Of a stretch of DNA of 64,000 nucleotides, positions 26,905 to 36,107 are shown in pieces. This DNA is from Marinobacter persicus (GTDB lineage Bacteria; Pseudomonadota; Gammaproteobacteria; Pseudomonadales; Oleiphilaceae). The notes below the pieces were generated by a model. It ran no database searches. It saw only the letters and a list, made by a program, of their open reading frames with translations, and was not told the DNA's origin. The first letter of the stretch is position 1. Each line of letters opens with the position of its first letter. The DNA is taken from positions 18,873 through 82,872 of the forward strand of contig NZ_PTIV01000013.1 of assembly GCF_002934325.1 (NCBI RefSeq), read 5' to 3'. A program made the translations under genes and the position numbers.

Positions 26905-27234
26905 CTAAAACCGACTAAGGTGGAACGACCCGAGGCTGATCATCAGAAAATCATCGACCAACGAAAACTTCACATACAACTCATCCAGTGCACCGTCGCC
27001 GTCCGGTCTTGGATGTCTGGTGACGTAGGCATCGTCGATGGACCCATCCTCACGGAAATGGGTTTTCTGGAACTCCTCAAGAGTTAACCCACAAAGACAG
27101 GAGATAACATCCGCCAACTGGTAACCCAGGTTGGCTGCATCCAAAAAGACTCTTCGGCCTCTGTAGCGAATCCTTTCAGCCTTTGCGGCGCTTCGCACTT
27201 CATCCAGATTGTAGTACGGCATCAAAATAACCAT
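26905..27234 (-). CDS. mqsR: MqsR-type ribonuclease toxin
   Basis: 109 residues with the MqsR architecture: LGYQLADVISCLCGLTLEEF, then a DAYV/ELYVKF strand pair and DDFLMISLGSFH, comparable to E. coli MqsR (98 residues). A RelE-fold mRNA endonuclease. ATG 27234 and ATG 27222 are both possible starts; no clear ribosome site. Its 5' end lies next to a DUF2235 N-terminal relic, so the TA pair appears to have landed inside such a gene. Confidence 0.85.
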   Translation of the reverse strand: MVILMPYYNLDEVRSAAKAERIRYRGRRVFLDAANLGYQLADVISCLCGLTLEEFQKTHFREDGSIDDAYVTRHPRPDGDGALDELYVKFSLVDDFLMISLGSFHLSRF

Positions 27235-27239
27235 TATGG

Positions 27240-27365
27240 TTAGAAGAAGTATAGCTCAATGCTGTTTCGCGAGAAAGGTCTCTTACTCAGCTTTCTTTCC
27301 GAGTAAGAAAAGGCCGGATTTAGCGACGGCCAGGTGCCATCTGAGCAGATAATGATATTTTTCAT
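27240..27365 (-). pseudogene. DUF2235 N-terminal relic, copy 4
   Basis: AGGAG, ATG 27365 and the first 14 codons (MKNIIICSDGTWPS) match DUF2235 copy 3, then the frame diverges into unrelated codons and stops. The remainder of the gene is missing; mqsRA follows. The break lies close to where copy 2 lost its 5' end. Confidence 0.75.
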
Positions 27366-27407
27366 TGCGGCTCCTTTTCCTTGGAGTTGATAAAAATTCC
27401 ATTTTTT

Positions 27408-27561
27408 GCCACGGAATCCACGGAAGAACACGGAAGGAAAACAAACAATTTCCTACTAACGGTCTTCGCTTTTATCTTTTTTCCGTGTTCTTCCGTGGAT
27501 TCCGTGGCCAATCAAGTCTTTATCTTTGTCTTTTTCCGTGTTCTTTGGTGGTTTTCGTGGC
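27408..27561. repeat. Palindromic repeat R5 plus second right arm
   Basis: Left arm 27408-27435 and right arm 27481-27508 are identical to the R1/R2 arms. A further diverged right arm at 27534-27561 ends GGTTTTCGTGGC. The intervening CCAATCAAGTCTTTATCTTT is shared with R4. Lies between the DUF2235 relic and the sugar transferase gene. Confidence 0.88.
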
Positions 27562-27571
27562 AAAAAAGCCT

Positions 27572-28129
27572 TTAGTCTTTACCGGGCACCCGATCCCCAG
27601 CGCCCTTACCCGCCACAGTCATAAAGATATACTTGAAGTAAGCGCCCACTGTCAGGTTCTCCAGCATCTTCTGATCTGTCTCCGCCAACAACTTCGGGGT
27701 AGACATATCAATATCATTCACCTGCGCCAACCCGGTAATCCCCGGCCGGGCATTCAATACGCCACGGCCTTCACGCTCGTTAATCAACTCTTCCTGGTTA
27801 AACAAACAAGGCCGCGGCCCCACCAGGCTCATTTCGCCCTTCAGCACATTCCACAGCTGCGGAAGCTCATCCAGCTTGGTGCGGCGCAGAAAGTGACCGA
27901 AGGGGGTAATGGCACTGGCACTGGCCAGGTGGCTGGCGACGGAGGCGGTGTCTTTCTTCATGGTGCGAAACTTCACCAGAGTGAACGGCTTCCGGTTACG
28001 CCCTACCCGCTGCTGGCGAAAAATGGGCGAGCCAGTGTCAAACAGACCAATCACCACCAGCACCAGCAACACCGGCAAACCAAACACCAGCCCCAACAGG
28101 GCAAAGAAAAAATCGAACAAACGAATCAC
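27572..28129 (-). CDS. Initiating phosphoglycosyl transferase, PglC/WbaP-core type
   Basis: 185 residues. A single N-terminal re-entrant membrane helix (about 1-28) and the monotopic core: [17 protein letters not shown], catalytic Asp-Glu in [13 protein letters not shown], and MSLVGPRP. Transfers a phospho-sugar, probably a 6-deoxy-HexNAc derivative, to undecaprenyl phosphate, starting the repeat unit at the inner membrane. The upstream SDR gene is 9 nt away, and such a reductase-transferase pair usually makes and uses the same sugar (QuiNAc or similar). Confidence 0.9.
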   Translation of the reverse strand: MIRLFDFFFALLGLVFGLPVLLVLVVIGLFDTGSPIFRQQRVGRNRKPFTLVKFRTMKKDTASVASHLASASAITPFGHFLRRTKLDELPQLWNVLKGEMSLVGPRPCLFNQEELINEREGRGVLNARPGITGLAQVNDIDMSTPKLLAETDQKMLENLTVGAYFKYIFMTVAGKGAGDRVPGKD

Positions 28130-28138
28130 AAAAATTCC

Positions 28139-29089
28139 TTATTGATCGGGAAAGCAGCGTTTCAGCCCTTCATCCACACTCAGCGGCGGTTGCCAGCCAA
28201 GCAGGTTGCGGGCTTTGGAAATATCCACCTGCAAGGAACCCAGCAGGCGTTGGGCCATGCCCTTTTTGCCCAGTACTGTGGCACCGAACATCAACAGCCC
28301 GGCGGGCACCGGCACCAACCGAGAAGGTTTACCCATGGCTTTGGCCACGCCCTGTAACAGCTCAGTGGTGGAAAGGTCTTCACCATCGCCGGCCAGGAAC
28401 ACCTGGTTGGCCGCGGCGGGGTGATCTATGCAGGTGATGATCAGGTCTACCAGGTTATCCAATGCGACCAGGGAGCGTTTGTTGTGGATGGCGCCCAAGG
28501 GAAGTGGAAGGCCTTTTTCAACCAGCCTGATCATACTGGCGAAGTTACCCTTCACCCCCGGCCCATAAACCAGCGGCGGGCGAATGATGACCACCTCCAT
28601 GCCGGTTTCGGCCGCCAATGCTTGCAAGCCCTGCTCGGCTTCCCTCTTGGAAATACCGTAGGCGTCTTCCGGCGAGGGCGTATCTTCTGCGGTGAAAGGC
28701 TGGTTCAGCGGCGTTTGCTCACCGTTTACCTTGATGGAACTGATAAAAACAAACCGGCGAACGCCGGCTTCAGCCGCCTGCCTGGCCAGGTTGAGTGTGC
28801 CGTCAACGTTTACCTTGCGGTATTCCGCGAGGGGGTGTGGCACTTCGTCTTTCATGATGTGGGCGCGGGCGGCGGTGTGGACAACAACATCCACCTTTTC
28901 CAGAGCCTGCTCCCAACGAGCAGAACCGTCCAGGTCGCCAACCACTATATACCCGGGCAGCTCAGCTTGGCGAGTCGACCGCACGGCACCCACTGCTGAA
29001 AAGTGGCCATACTCAGCTAGTCGTCTTTTCAAGGAGTTCCCTACAAAACCACTGGCACCGGTCACAAGCAGCTTTCGTTGTTGGGTCAT
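28139..29089 (-). CDS. NAD-dependent epimerase/reductase, WbpV-like
   Basis: 316-residue extended SDR: GASGFVGNSL nucleotide motif, YGISK catalytic Tyr-Lys, and SSIKVNGE, as in the WbpV/WbjF group. Likely reduces the 4-keto group of the UDP-sugar made by the WbpM-like enzyme to UDP-QuiNAc or UDP-FucNAc, the substrate of the transferase encoded next. Its start overlaps the glycosyltransferase stop by 4 nt. The product sugar cannot be fixed from sequence. Confidence 0.82.
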   Translation of the reverse strand: MTQQRKLLVTGASGFVGNSLKRRLAEYGHFSAVGAVRSTRQAELPGYIVVGDLDGSARWEQALEKVDVVVHTAARAHIMKDEVPHPLAEYRKVNVDGTLNLARQAAEAGVRRFVFISSIKVNGEQTPLNQPFTAEDTPSPEDAYGISKREAEQGLQALAAETGMEVVIIRPPLVYGPGVKGNFASMIRLVEKGLPLPLGAIHNKRSLVALDNLVDLIITCIDHPAAANQVFLAGDGEDLSTTELLQGVAKAMGKPSRLVPVPAGLLMFGATVLGKKGMAQRLLGSLQVDISKARNLLGWQPPLSVDEGLKRCFPDQ

Positions 29090-30228
29090 TTAGCTAACAA
29101 ATCTCTATAAATCTGCATGTGTTGATCCACTATTTTTTCGATAGCGAACTCTTTCTCTGCCAGCTCCCGTCCTGATCGCCCCATTTGCATACGTAGACCT
29201 GAATCTTCGAGCAAGGACTGAATAGCATCTGCCAAGGCTACCGGATCTTTTACTGGCACCAATACGCCAGACTCACCCGGCTTGATTGCATCCCGACAGC
29301 CAGGATGATCCGTGGTGACGACAGCCCGGCCACAGGCCGCTGCTTCCACCAAACTCTTCGGCAACCCCTCGCCATAATAAGAGGGCAGGCAGACGATATT
29401 GGCAGCGCCATATTGGTCTGCGATATCTGAGCGATAACCCAGCAGCGTAACATCGTTGCCCTGCTTCCAGTTGACCAGATCTTCTTCAGTAGCACTGGTT
29501 GGGTTACCGGGATCAGGCGAGCCAATCAAACGAAAATCAACATCAACACCCCGTTCGTTTTTGAGAATCTCCGCAGCACGGACAAACTCAAATACCCCTT
29601 TGTCTCTGAGTAACCGAGCGGCCATGACCACAACGGGTCTTCCTTCCGGTTCCGGAACGACAGGGTATTCCTCAAGATCTACCCCTGAGCCTGTGATCAT
29701 TCTTGCTTCGTCTATTTTTAGGGCTTGAGCACGGAGCAACGCGTCTCGATCACTAGGGTTTTGAAATATCACCCTGAGCTGAGATTGTTTAAATGCTGCA
29801 CGGTACATTTTCTTAACCAGCTCTAGCCGAAAACCACCCCTTTCAGTTGAAGAATGGAAAACAGTACCCAGACCGGAAATAGCAGCCACCACAGACCTGA
29901 CTGCAGCTAACCTGGCAGCTATCCCGCCGTAAAGTACTGGCTTGATGGTAATTAAATGGACTAGGTCTGGCCGCATGCAGCGAAATAAGCGGACAATACA
30001 CAGCAAAGTCCAAAGTTCGGTAAATGGATTTTGGCCACTGCGGGCAATTGGCACTTCGTAATGGGTAAAGCCCAGTTCTTTGATTTTTCCTATGGCCAAA
30101 CCAGAGCCTGAGGCGATCGTTACCTCCCAGCCTTTGCTCTTTGCCGCTAAAGCAAGTGGCAACCTATGAGATAGAAAAAATTCTGGCGTATTCACCACAA
30201 AAAGAATTTTTTTTGCCACTGCAATCAA
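29086..30228 (-). CDS. Glycosyltransferase family 4
   Basis: About 380 residues, GT-B fold. N-terminal [21 protein letters not shown]-terminal donor domain with [12 protein letters not shown] and the E-x7-E motif in [20 protein letters not shown]. Retaining transferase acting at the cytoplasmic membrane face on the lipid-linked repeat unit, possibly the second sugar. Start: TTG 30228 overlaps the dehydrogenase stop by 3 nt (TTGA); a GTG three codons later is the alternative. Confidence 0.88.
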   Translation of the reverse strand: MIAVAKKILFVVNTPEFFLSHRLPLALAAKSKGWEVTIASGSGLAIGKIKELGFTHYEVPIARSGQNPFTELWTLLCIVRLFRCMRPDLVHLITIKPVLYGGIAARLAAVRSVVAAISGLGTVFHSSTERGGFRLELVKKMYRAAFKQSQLRVIFQNPSDRDALLRAQALKIDEARMITGSGVDLEEYPVVPEPEGRPVVVMAARLLRDKGVFEFVRAAEILKNERGVDVDFRLIGSPDPGNPTSATEEDLVNWKQGNDVTLLGYRSDIADQYGAANIVCLPSYYGEGLPKSLVEAAACGRAVVTTDHPGCRDAIKPGESGVLVPVKDPVALADAIQSLLEDSGLRMQMGRSGRELAEKEFAIEKIVDQHMQIYRDLLAK

Positions 30229-31487
30229 ACCCGCAAATCCGCATCACCCAACGGCAGCACACCTTTCAAATCATAAAGTACGCCACCTTCATTCAAATAC
30301 CCTCGCAAATCCCCGGCACCCATCGCTGCATACTCTTTATGAGGAACGGCCAGAATAACGGCATCATACTCCCCGGCAGAAGGCTCATTCACGAGACTGA
30401 TACCATATTCCTCTTCCGCCTCAGCGTTATCGGCCCAGCAGTCGGTAATGTCTACGTTGCAGCCGAACTCTTGTAGTTCTTTCACCACATCAATAACGCG
30501 AGTGTTGCGCAGGTCCGGGCAGTTTTCTTTGAATGTAAAGCCCATTACAAGTACTCGGGCATTGGCAACGGTGTGGCCGACTTTAATCATGGCCTTTACC
30601 AGTTCAGAGGCCACATAAGACCCCATCCCATCATTCACACGACGGCCGGCGAGGATGATTTCCGGGTGGTAGCCAATGGCCTGGGCCTTGTGGGTTAGGT
30701 AATACGGATCTACCCCAATACAGTGGCCACCCACCAGGCCGGGTTTGAACGGCAGAAAGTTCCACTTGGTGCCGGCGGCGGCCAATACTTCATGGGTATC
30801 AATGCCCAGGCGGGAGAAAATCATCGCCAGCTCGTTTATCAACGCAATGTTGAGGTCACGCTGGGTATTTTCGATAACCTTCGCCGCCTCAGCGACTTTA
30901 ATCGAACTGGCTTTGTGAGTGCCGGCAGTGATGACATCCGCATAAAGTGCATCTACCTCTTCGGCAATCGCCGGCGTAGAGCCGGAGGTGACTTTTTTAA
31001 TGGTGGTTACCCGATGCTCCTTGTCGCCCGGATTAATACGCTCCGGGCTGTAACCGGCGTAGAAGTCCTGGTTAAACGTAAGGCCAGATACTTTCTCCAG
31101 CACTGGCACACAAACTTCTTCCGTTGCACCCGGGTAAACGGTGGATTCGTACACAACAATGTCGCCGGCCTTCAGCACCTTGCCCACGCTTTCACTGGCT
31201 TTCACGAGCGGAGTCAGATCCGGCGTTTTAAATTCGTCAATCGGGGTGGGGACAGTCACAATGTAAACGGAACTATCAGCCAGATCGTCCAGATAATCTG
31301 TAAACGATAGTTTGGTGGCGGCAACCAGCTCAGCAGAAGACACTTCCTTAGTGAAGTCGACGCCCTGTTTAAGTCCCGCAATGCGTTTGGCGTTGATGTC
31401 AAAGCCCACAACTTCCCTTTTTTCGCCAAAAGCAACAGCTAAAGGTAGCCCGACGTACCCCAGACCAATTACTGCAATCTTTTTCAT
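30225..31487 (-). CDS. UDP-N-acetylhexosamine 6-dehydrogenase, TviB/WbpO type
   Basis: 420 residues. NAD motif [10 protein letters not shown], catalytic Cys256 in [12 protein letters not shown], and [11 protein letters not shown]. Close to TviB of Vi antigen and WbpO, which oxidise UDP-GlcNAc or UDP-GalNAc to the uronic acid. Supplies an acidic HexNAcA residue. Immediately upstream lies a decayed wbpP-like 4-epimerase, the normal partner of WbpO for the GalNAcA route; with it lost, the product is likelier to be a GlcNAcA type unless the epimerase is encoded elsewhere. Confidence 0.9.
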   Translation of the reverse strand: MKKIAVIGLGYVGLPLAVAFGEKREVVGFDINAKRIAGLKQGVDFTKEVSSAELVAATKLSFTDYLDDLADSSVYIVTVPTPIDEFKTPDLTPLVKASESVGKVLKAGDIVVYESTVYPGATEEVCVPVLEKVSGLTFNQDFYAGYSPERINPGDKEHRVTTIKKVTSGSTPAIAEEVDALYADVITAGTHKASSIKVAEAAKVIENTQRDLNIALINELAMIFSRLGIDTHEVLAAAGTKWNFLPFKPGLVGGHCIGVDPYYLTHKAQAIGYHPEIILAGRRVNDGMGSYVASELVKAMIKVGHTVANARVLVMGFTFKENCPDLRNTRVIDVVKELQEFGCNVDITDCWADNAEAEEEYGISLVNEPSAGEYDAVILAVPHKEYAAMGAGDLRGYLNEGGVLYDLKGVLPLGDADLRV

Positions 31488-31529
31488 AAAAAATCGTCCA
31501 ATGACTAGCGTTCAATAAGTTTAAAAACC

Positions 31530-31737
31530 GCGCCCATTGCTCTGGGGTGACCAGAAACTGCACTTCATCCAAGTTACGTTGAAGGCCGGTTGCGAATTCG
31601 TCCAGGCCTACTGCTTGCCGGTTTAGTTTTTAGAAGGTGTTTCAGGAGACTGGAGCCCATGAAGCCTGCCATGCCAGTGACTAGTCAGGCTTTGGGCTGC
31701 TCGGGAGGGTTCCAAGTAGTTGCGAATAGGTATTCAT
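31530..31737 (-). pseudogene. wbpP-like UDP-GlcNAc C4-epimerase relic
   Basis: Starting at ATG 31737, the pieces MNTYSQLLGTLPSSPKP, VTGMAGFMGSSLLKHLL and [16 protein letters not shown] followed by [10 protein letters not shown] reproduce in order the first 70 residues of WbpP/Gne-type epimerases, but in three reading frames, so at least two frameshifts are present, and everything beyond the EQWARF segment is missing. It fills the gap between asnB-like and tviB/wbpO. Confidence 0.8.
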
Positions 31738-31744
31738 CGTCTTT

Positions 31745-33706
31745 TCATCCATCCTGCGCCTCCAGCCACGCCTGAAACATCAAGACACTCCAAAGATGAT
31801 ACTGCCAGTTCTTTTTGCCACTCAGATGCTCAGCCCACATGGTGCGAATCGGCGCGGGGTGGAAATACCCTTCGCTGCGCAAACGGCTTTCATCCAGCAA
31901 TGCTTCAGCCCATTCCCGAAGCGGCCCGCGCAGCCAGGTGTCCAGCGGAATACCAAAGCCCATTTTAGGGCGCTCAATCAATTCTCTGGGAACGTGCTTG
32001 TAAAGCACCTGGCGCAACAACCATTTGCCCTGCCCCTCGCGGATTTTCAGATTCAGGGGCATGCGCCAGGCAAGTTCAACCACACGGTGGTCCAGCATCG
32101 GCACACGGGTTTCCAGGCTATTGGCCATGGCAGCTCGGTCGACCTTGGTGAGAATGTCATCCGCCATATAGGTTTGCGCATCCATCGCCATCATGGCGTG
32201 TTCCAAGCAGTCGGTATCCGGCCACGCTGTCGGGCTGGTAATCAGCGTTTGCGGCTCTGTCGCGCCAATCACCAGGCTGGCGGGATCTGTCCAATGGCTG
32301 GTGAGTTGTCGGTAAAACGCATGGCCGTCGGAGAGCGCCAGCACATCCGCCAGCTTGCGTGCCTTTTCACCGGGAATGGATAGGCGCAGCCTCTGGGGTA
32401 ACACCGGCCTGGCCCAGTCGAACAGCCTATCCCAGGTGGCTGGGGATAAACTGCGCAACAAACGGGCACCGGCAAGCCGGGTGAATCGGGGCAAACGCTG
32501 CACCGGCCCCCAGACCTTGCCAGCCGCCATGTATCGGTTATAGCCGCCAAAGAGCTCATCACCACCATCGCCACTCAGCGCCACGGCCACCTGTTGCCGG
32601 GCCATCTGGCTAACCAGAAATGTCGGGATCTGGGAGCTGTCACTGAAAGGCTCGCAGTAGATATTCGGCAACTTAGGAATCACCGCTTGGGCCTCATGTG
32701 GACGCACATAGAGTTCCGTGTGTTCCGTGCCTAGATGCCCAGCAACTGCTTTCGCGTGAGTGGCCTCATTATAACCGACTTGATCAAAACCAATGGTAAA
32801 GGTACGAACCGGGCGCGCTGACTGCGCCTGCATTAACGCCACAATCGAACTGCTGTCGATACCGCCGCTGAGAAAAGCACCCAGCGGAACATCCGCCAAC
32901 ATCTGTTCGGAAATGCTGGCTGAAAGCTGGTGTTCCAACGCATTAATAGCGTCTTCAGGCGTGCCGTTGAAAGGGCCTGCCAGGCCTTGCTCGACAATGT
33001 CATTCACCCGCCAGAAGGCTATTGGCTCAGCTGCTTCAACATTTCGGGCGCCATTACCGAGTGCAATCTGGACATAATGCCCGGGCATCAGCTTCTGAAT
33101 GCCCTTGTAAATACTATACGGAGCCGGAATGTAGCAATGGCGCAACAACAAAGTCAGCGCATCGCGATCCACTTCTGCCTCAAATGCCGGGTGGGCCTTG
33201 AGCGCCTTCAATTCGGAGCCAAACATCAGAACGTCGTTACTCCACCCCCAGTACAGAGGCTTTTCACCCATCCGGTCACGCGCAAGTGTCAGAACCTGCT
33301 CTTGCTTATCCCATAAAGCAATGGCGAACATACCCACCGAGGCCTTCAGAGTTGCCTCTACACCCCAAGCTGAAAAGCAGGCCAACAGCGTCTCGGTATC
33401 CGAATGGCCTCGCCAGGAAGGCACTTTTTGCTCGGCCTTTAACCGGGACCGCAATGTTAAATGATTGTAGATTTCACCATTGAAGGCGACAACGTACCGC
33501 TCACAGCGGGATACCATCGGCTGGTCGCCGGCGGGGGAGAGATCGAGGATAGAGAGCCGACGATGGCCCAAAGCTACAGGCTCCGATTCATCCCACCAAA
33601 TGCCTTCATTGTCGGGGCCCCGGTGGGTGATGGCGGCACTCATCGCCTTGGCTGTTTGTATCCCATCCAGGGAAGATTGAAGCGTAAAACCTATCAGCCC
33701 ACACAT
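31745..33706 (-). CDS. Glutamine-hydrolysing asparagine synthase homologue (WbpS-like)
   Basis: 653 residues. N-terminal nucleophile Cys2 after Met (MCGLIGF), glutaminase loop HRGPDNEG, and synthetase P-loop SGGIDSSS. In O-antigen loci such proteins (for example WbpS) amidate uronic-acid residues using glutamine, and the neighbouring HexNAc dehydrogenase provides such a residue. I start at ATG 33706 because Cys2 must become N-terminal; an upstream in-frame extension would block this. Confidence 0.92.
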   Translation of the reverse strand: MCGLIGFTLQSSLDGIQTAKAMSAAITHRGPDNEGIWWDESEPVALGHRRLSILDLSPAGDQPMVSRCERYVVAFNGEIYNHLTLRSRLKAEQKVPSWRGHSDTETLLACFSAWGVEATLKASVGMFAIALWDKQEQVLTLARDRMGEKPLYWGWSNDVLMFGSELKALKAHPAFEAEVDRDALTLLLRHCYIPAPYSIYKGIQKLMPGHYVQIALGNGARNVEAAEPIAFWRVNDIVEQGLAGPFNGTPEDAINALEHQLSASISEQMLADVPLGAFLSGGIDSSSIVALMQAQSARPVRTFTIGFDQVGYNEATHAKAVAGHLGTEHTELYVRPHEAQAVIPKLPNIYCEPFSDSSQIPTFLVSQMARQQVAVALSGDGGDELFGGYNRYMAAGKVWGPVQRLPRFTRLAGARLLRSLSPATWDRLFDWARPVLPQRLRLSIPGEKARKLADVLALSDGHAFYRQLTSHWTDPASLVIGATEPQTLITSPTAWPDTDCLEHAMMAMDAQTYMADDILTKVDRAAMANSLETRVPMLDHRVVELAWRMPLNLKIREGQGKWLLRQVLYKHVPRELIERPKMGFGIPLDTWLRGPLREWAEALLDESRLRSEGYFHPAPIRTMWAEHLSGKKNWQYHLWSVLMFQAWLEAQDG

Positions 33707-33725
33707 ATTGCTTAGCCCACCCGAT

Positions 33726-34646
33726 CTATCGATACCCGAGAACAAGAAGAATTCGAAATAGTAGATCATCGAACCGGGACTGCCGATAAAGAGGAGAAAT
33801 CAGGGCATACCGCATCCGTTTAAAAAAATTATGACCAGCCCCAATATCTATAAATTTGCGACACATATCAACCTGCTCAACTGGTATCTCCCTACTGTAA
33901 TTTTCCAAAAACTCTTGAAGCTGTATGGTTATTTCCGCTCTTTCCCTCTTGAAAATGCGTTTGAAGCGACTTAGCCAAAACTGAAGCCCGTTACTTCCGC
34001 CAATTACATTGGAATCGTGTTGCCGGTAATCAATATATGGTTCATTATCAAAAATAACCTCGCCCAATCCGGAGATCACCAAATAGACCCACCAATCGTG
34101 CATCTTTATATTTCTTATATTCGGTCTTTTAGCTTTTAATATATCAACAGCCTCTCGATTCAAGACGATTGTACAGCCAGTGGCGATATTTTGGATAACC
34201 GCATTTTCTAGCGCAACAGGCCTGGAGATTCCTCTACCCAAAGAAATGAACCTCAGGTTTTCATCCACCAACCTAGTCCTACTACAATACATCGCTGGTT
34301 TACCGGCCTCCACTCTCGAGAGCTTATCTAATGCGGCTTCCAGCTTACGCTGATGCCAAAAGTCGTCTTGATCAGAAAACGCCACAAACTGAGAGGAATC
34401 ATCTACCTTATAAATTAATTCAAAAAAACTACCAACAACACCAACATTTTTTTCTTCATAGATCTCTATATCCTTCACCGAAGAATATCTATTAAGTAAA
34501 CTAACAGTACCGTCGGTAGATCCATCATCTCTTACAGTTATTTTTACATTATCTAGGCTTTGGTCAAGAATACTTTCTATTTGCTTATCTAGGTATCGAC
34601 ATCCATTGAACGTCGACATCAGAACCTCTACTCTTGGCTCTCTCAT
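33726..34646 (-). CDS. Family 2 glycosyltransferase (rhamnosyltransferase-like)
   Basis: 306 residues, GT-A fold. N-terminal VEVLMSTFNGCRYLDKQIES, nucleotide site DDGSTDGT, metal-binding DQDD, and HDWW acceptor motif, as in WbbL/RfbF-like rhamnosyltransferases. dTDP-rhamnose is made in this locus, which fits. Its first 20 codons lie inside the end of the wzy gene (62-nt overlap), needed because the first beta strand is encoded there. AT-rich compared with neighbours. Confidence 0.85.
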   Translation of the reverse strand: MREPRVEVLMSTFNGCRYLDKQIESILDQSLDNVKITVRDDGSTDGTVSLLNRYSSVKDIEIYEEKNVGVVGSFFELIYKVDDSSQFVAFSDQDDFWHQRKLEAALDKLSRVEAGKPAMYCSRTRLVDENLRFISLGRGISRPVALENAVIQNIATGCTIVLNREAVDILKAKRPNIRNIKMHDWWVYLVISGLGEVIFDNEPYIDYRQHDSNVIGGSNGLQFWLSRFKRIFKRERAEITIQLQEFLENYSREIPVEQVDMCRKFIDIGAGHNFFKRMRYALISPLYRQSRFDDLLFRILLVLGYR

Positions 34647-35817
34647 AATTCTTCGCCTCTATCAACTCTAAACAATAAACCCGCCCCAGCATAAGAGGGA
34701 CGAAAAATATCGGAGAAAGTAGTAGTGGATTTGTACCGGCCACTATAAACATTACCGTTAAGCCCACCGCCCATGCATACCCCTGCTGACCTAAACGCAA
34801 GAGACCGGCAATTACGTAAAAAAAATAAAAAAAGTAAAGAGCAAACCCAAACACTCCAAACTGTCTCAAGAGGTTGAAATGGCTAACCTCGACATCATTT
34901 ACTAAAGAGCCAGCACCAGTACTATAAAACGAACTTCCGGGACCCTGGCCATAAATCAAGTAGCTAGGCTCATTAGCTAGTAGACTCAATATACTTTCAA
35001 TATGCCCCATCTTGATACTAGACGATGAGGAGCTTTCTGAAAACTTTGAAAGAACCTCTGCGGACATATTTGGAAATAAGTAAATAGCCAGTAAAGATCC
35101 CAAGAAAATCAGCACGGGTATAGAAAAAATTCGGAGCACCTTGACATACTTTGAGCCACCACCAATAACTGCATACGCTAATATGATAAGAACAGCCCCA
35201 CCAATTACTGCTATTGATAGCGTCATCACAGCCGCAGCAAAGATAACCATGCTTAAGGAATATTTTTTTGAAAATAGCGAGAGGGAAAACCCTAGGAGCA
35301 ACCAAATAGACCACCGGAAATATACATTTGGAACCCCACCACCTATAGCTTTTACTCCGATATAACCCAGACGATTTTCAGCTGAAAACGAAGTAGCAGC
35401 AACCCCAACCTCTGGAAAAATAAATATGACGGAGAACGTTGTAATAACTATAATCGCTGCGAAAAGTGAAACCCTCAAAAAGTTGCTTTCCAGGAAATCC
35501 GCCCCCACTCTATTACCCACAACCAAGAGCGATACAAAAGCCACAAAACTCACCTCGGAAAACGCCGAACTAATATCATTCCCTCGCATTACAGACAACA
35601 GCGCAGCCGCTGAAAAAAATACGCAAACAGAAGCCTCAAAAAAATGTGATCTATTAAATCTTTCTTCAATAAGTTTTACTATCGCGAAAAACAGAAAAAT
35701 AGAAAGAACCAGATACTTTAACCCGAACCCTCCACCAATATCTACCACCAAACTAAAAAGCAGCAACCAGACCAGAAACCTGGACAATCTTGCAGTAGAT
35801 ACGCCATAGCTATGCAT
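34585..35817 (-). CDS. wzy: Wzy-type O-antigen polymerase
   Basis: 410 residues with about ten predicted membrane helices and one large periplasmic loop, little sequence conservation but the usual Wzy topology. It would polymerise repeat units in the periplasm with Wzz control. ATG 35817 is chosen over GTG codons a few bases upstream. Strongly AT-biased, like many wzy genes. The assignment rests on topology and context, since no motif decides; an O-antigen ligase is the alternative. Confidence 0.8.
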   Translation of the reverse strand: MHSYGVSTARLSRFLVWLLLFSLVVDIGGGFGLKYLVLSIFLFFAIVKLIEERFNRSHFFEASVCVFFSAAALLSVMRGNDISSAFSEVSFVAFVSLLVVGNRVGADFLESNFLRVSLFAAIIVITTFSVIFIFPEVGVAATSFSAENRLGYIGVKAIGGGVPNVYFRWSIWLLLGFSLSLFSKKYSLSMVIFAAAVMTLSIAVIGGAVLIILAYAVIGGGSKYVKVLRIFSIPVLIFLGSLLAIYLFPNMSAEVLSKFSESSSSSSIKMGHIESILSLLANEPSYLIYGQGPGSSFYSTGAGSLVNDVEVSHFNLLRQFGVFGFALYFFYFFYVIAGLLRLGQQGYAWAVGLTVMFIVAGTNPLLLSPIFFVPLMLGRVYCLELIEAKNYERAKSRGSDVDVQWMSIPR

Positions 35818-36107
35818 TAGCACCACTTAAAAGAAATCGGCAGCTATTGCGACCGTATTGAATTAACCTTAACCCAGAGATTTTTATGGCTTTTATAAAC
35901 CTTATAGTTATAAACCGAGAGCTCAAGACAACTTTCGTTATAGCAACCGACACTAAATTAAACAGTCGGCCACATAGACCTATGACCACTTTCACTTTAA
36001 TAAACTTAAGATCAAAAATTTAGTCAGACTAAATCAAGCCCAGAAAAAAGAATTACTGGATGCAGCTTGACCTATTAGACTAGTCCGATTTTGACTTATA
36101 GTGCCCG
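35818..36107 (-). other. AT-rich gap with possible gene relic
   Basis: 290 nt without a clear gene. A GTG frame (35810-35995) of 61 codons, hydrophobic and ending KISGLRLIQYGRN..., could be the N-terminal stub of a left-handed-helix acyltransferase, but I cannot confirm it. A perfect palindrome TTTAGTC-A-GACTAAA lies at 36019-36033. Confidence 0.3.

Noticed and set aside
14232..27561. CRISPR array interpretation of the R1-R5 repeats
   Set aside because: Repeats are inverted and separated by kilobases of genes, with no regular spacers and no cas genes.
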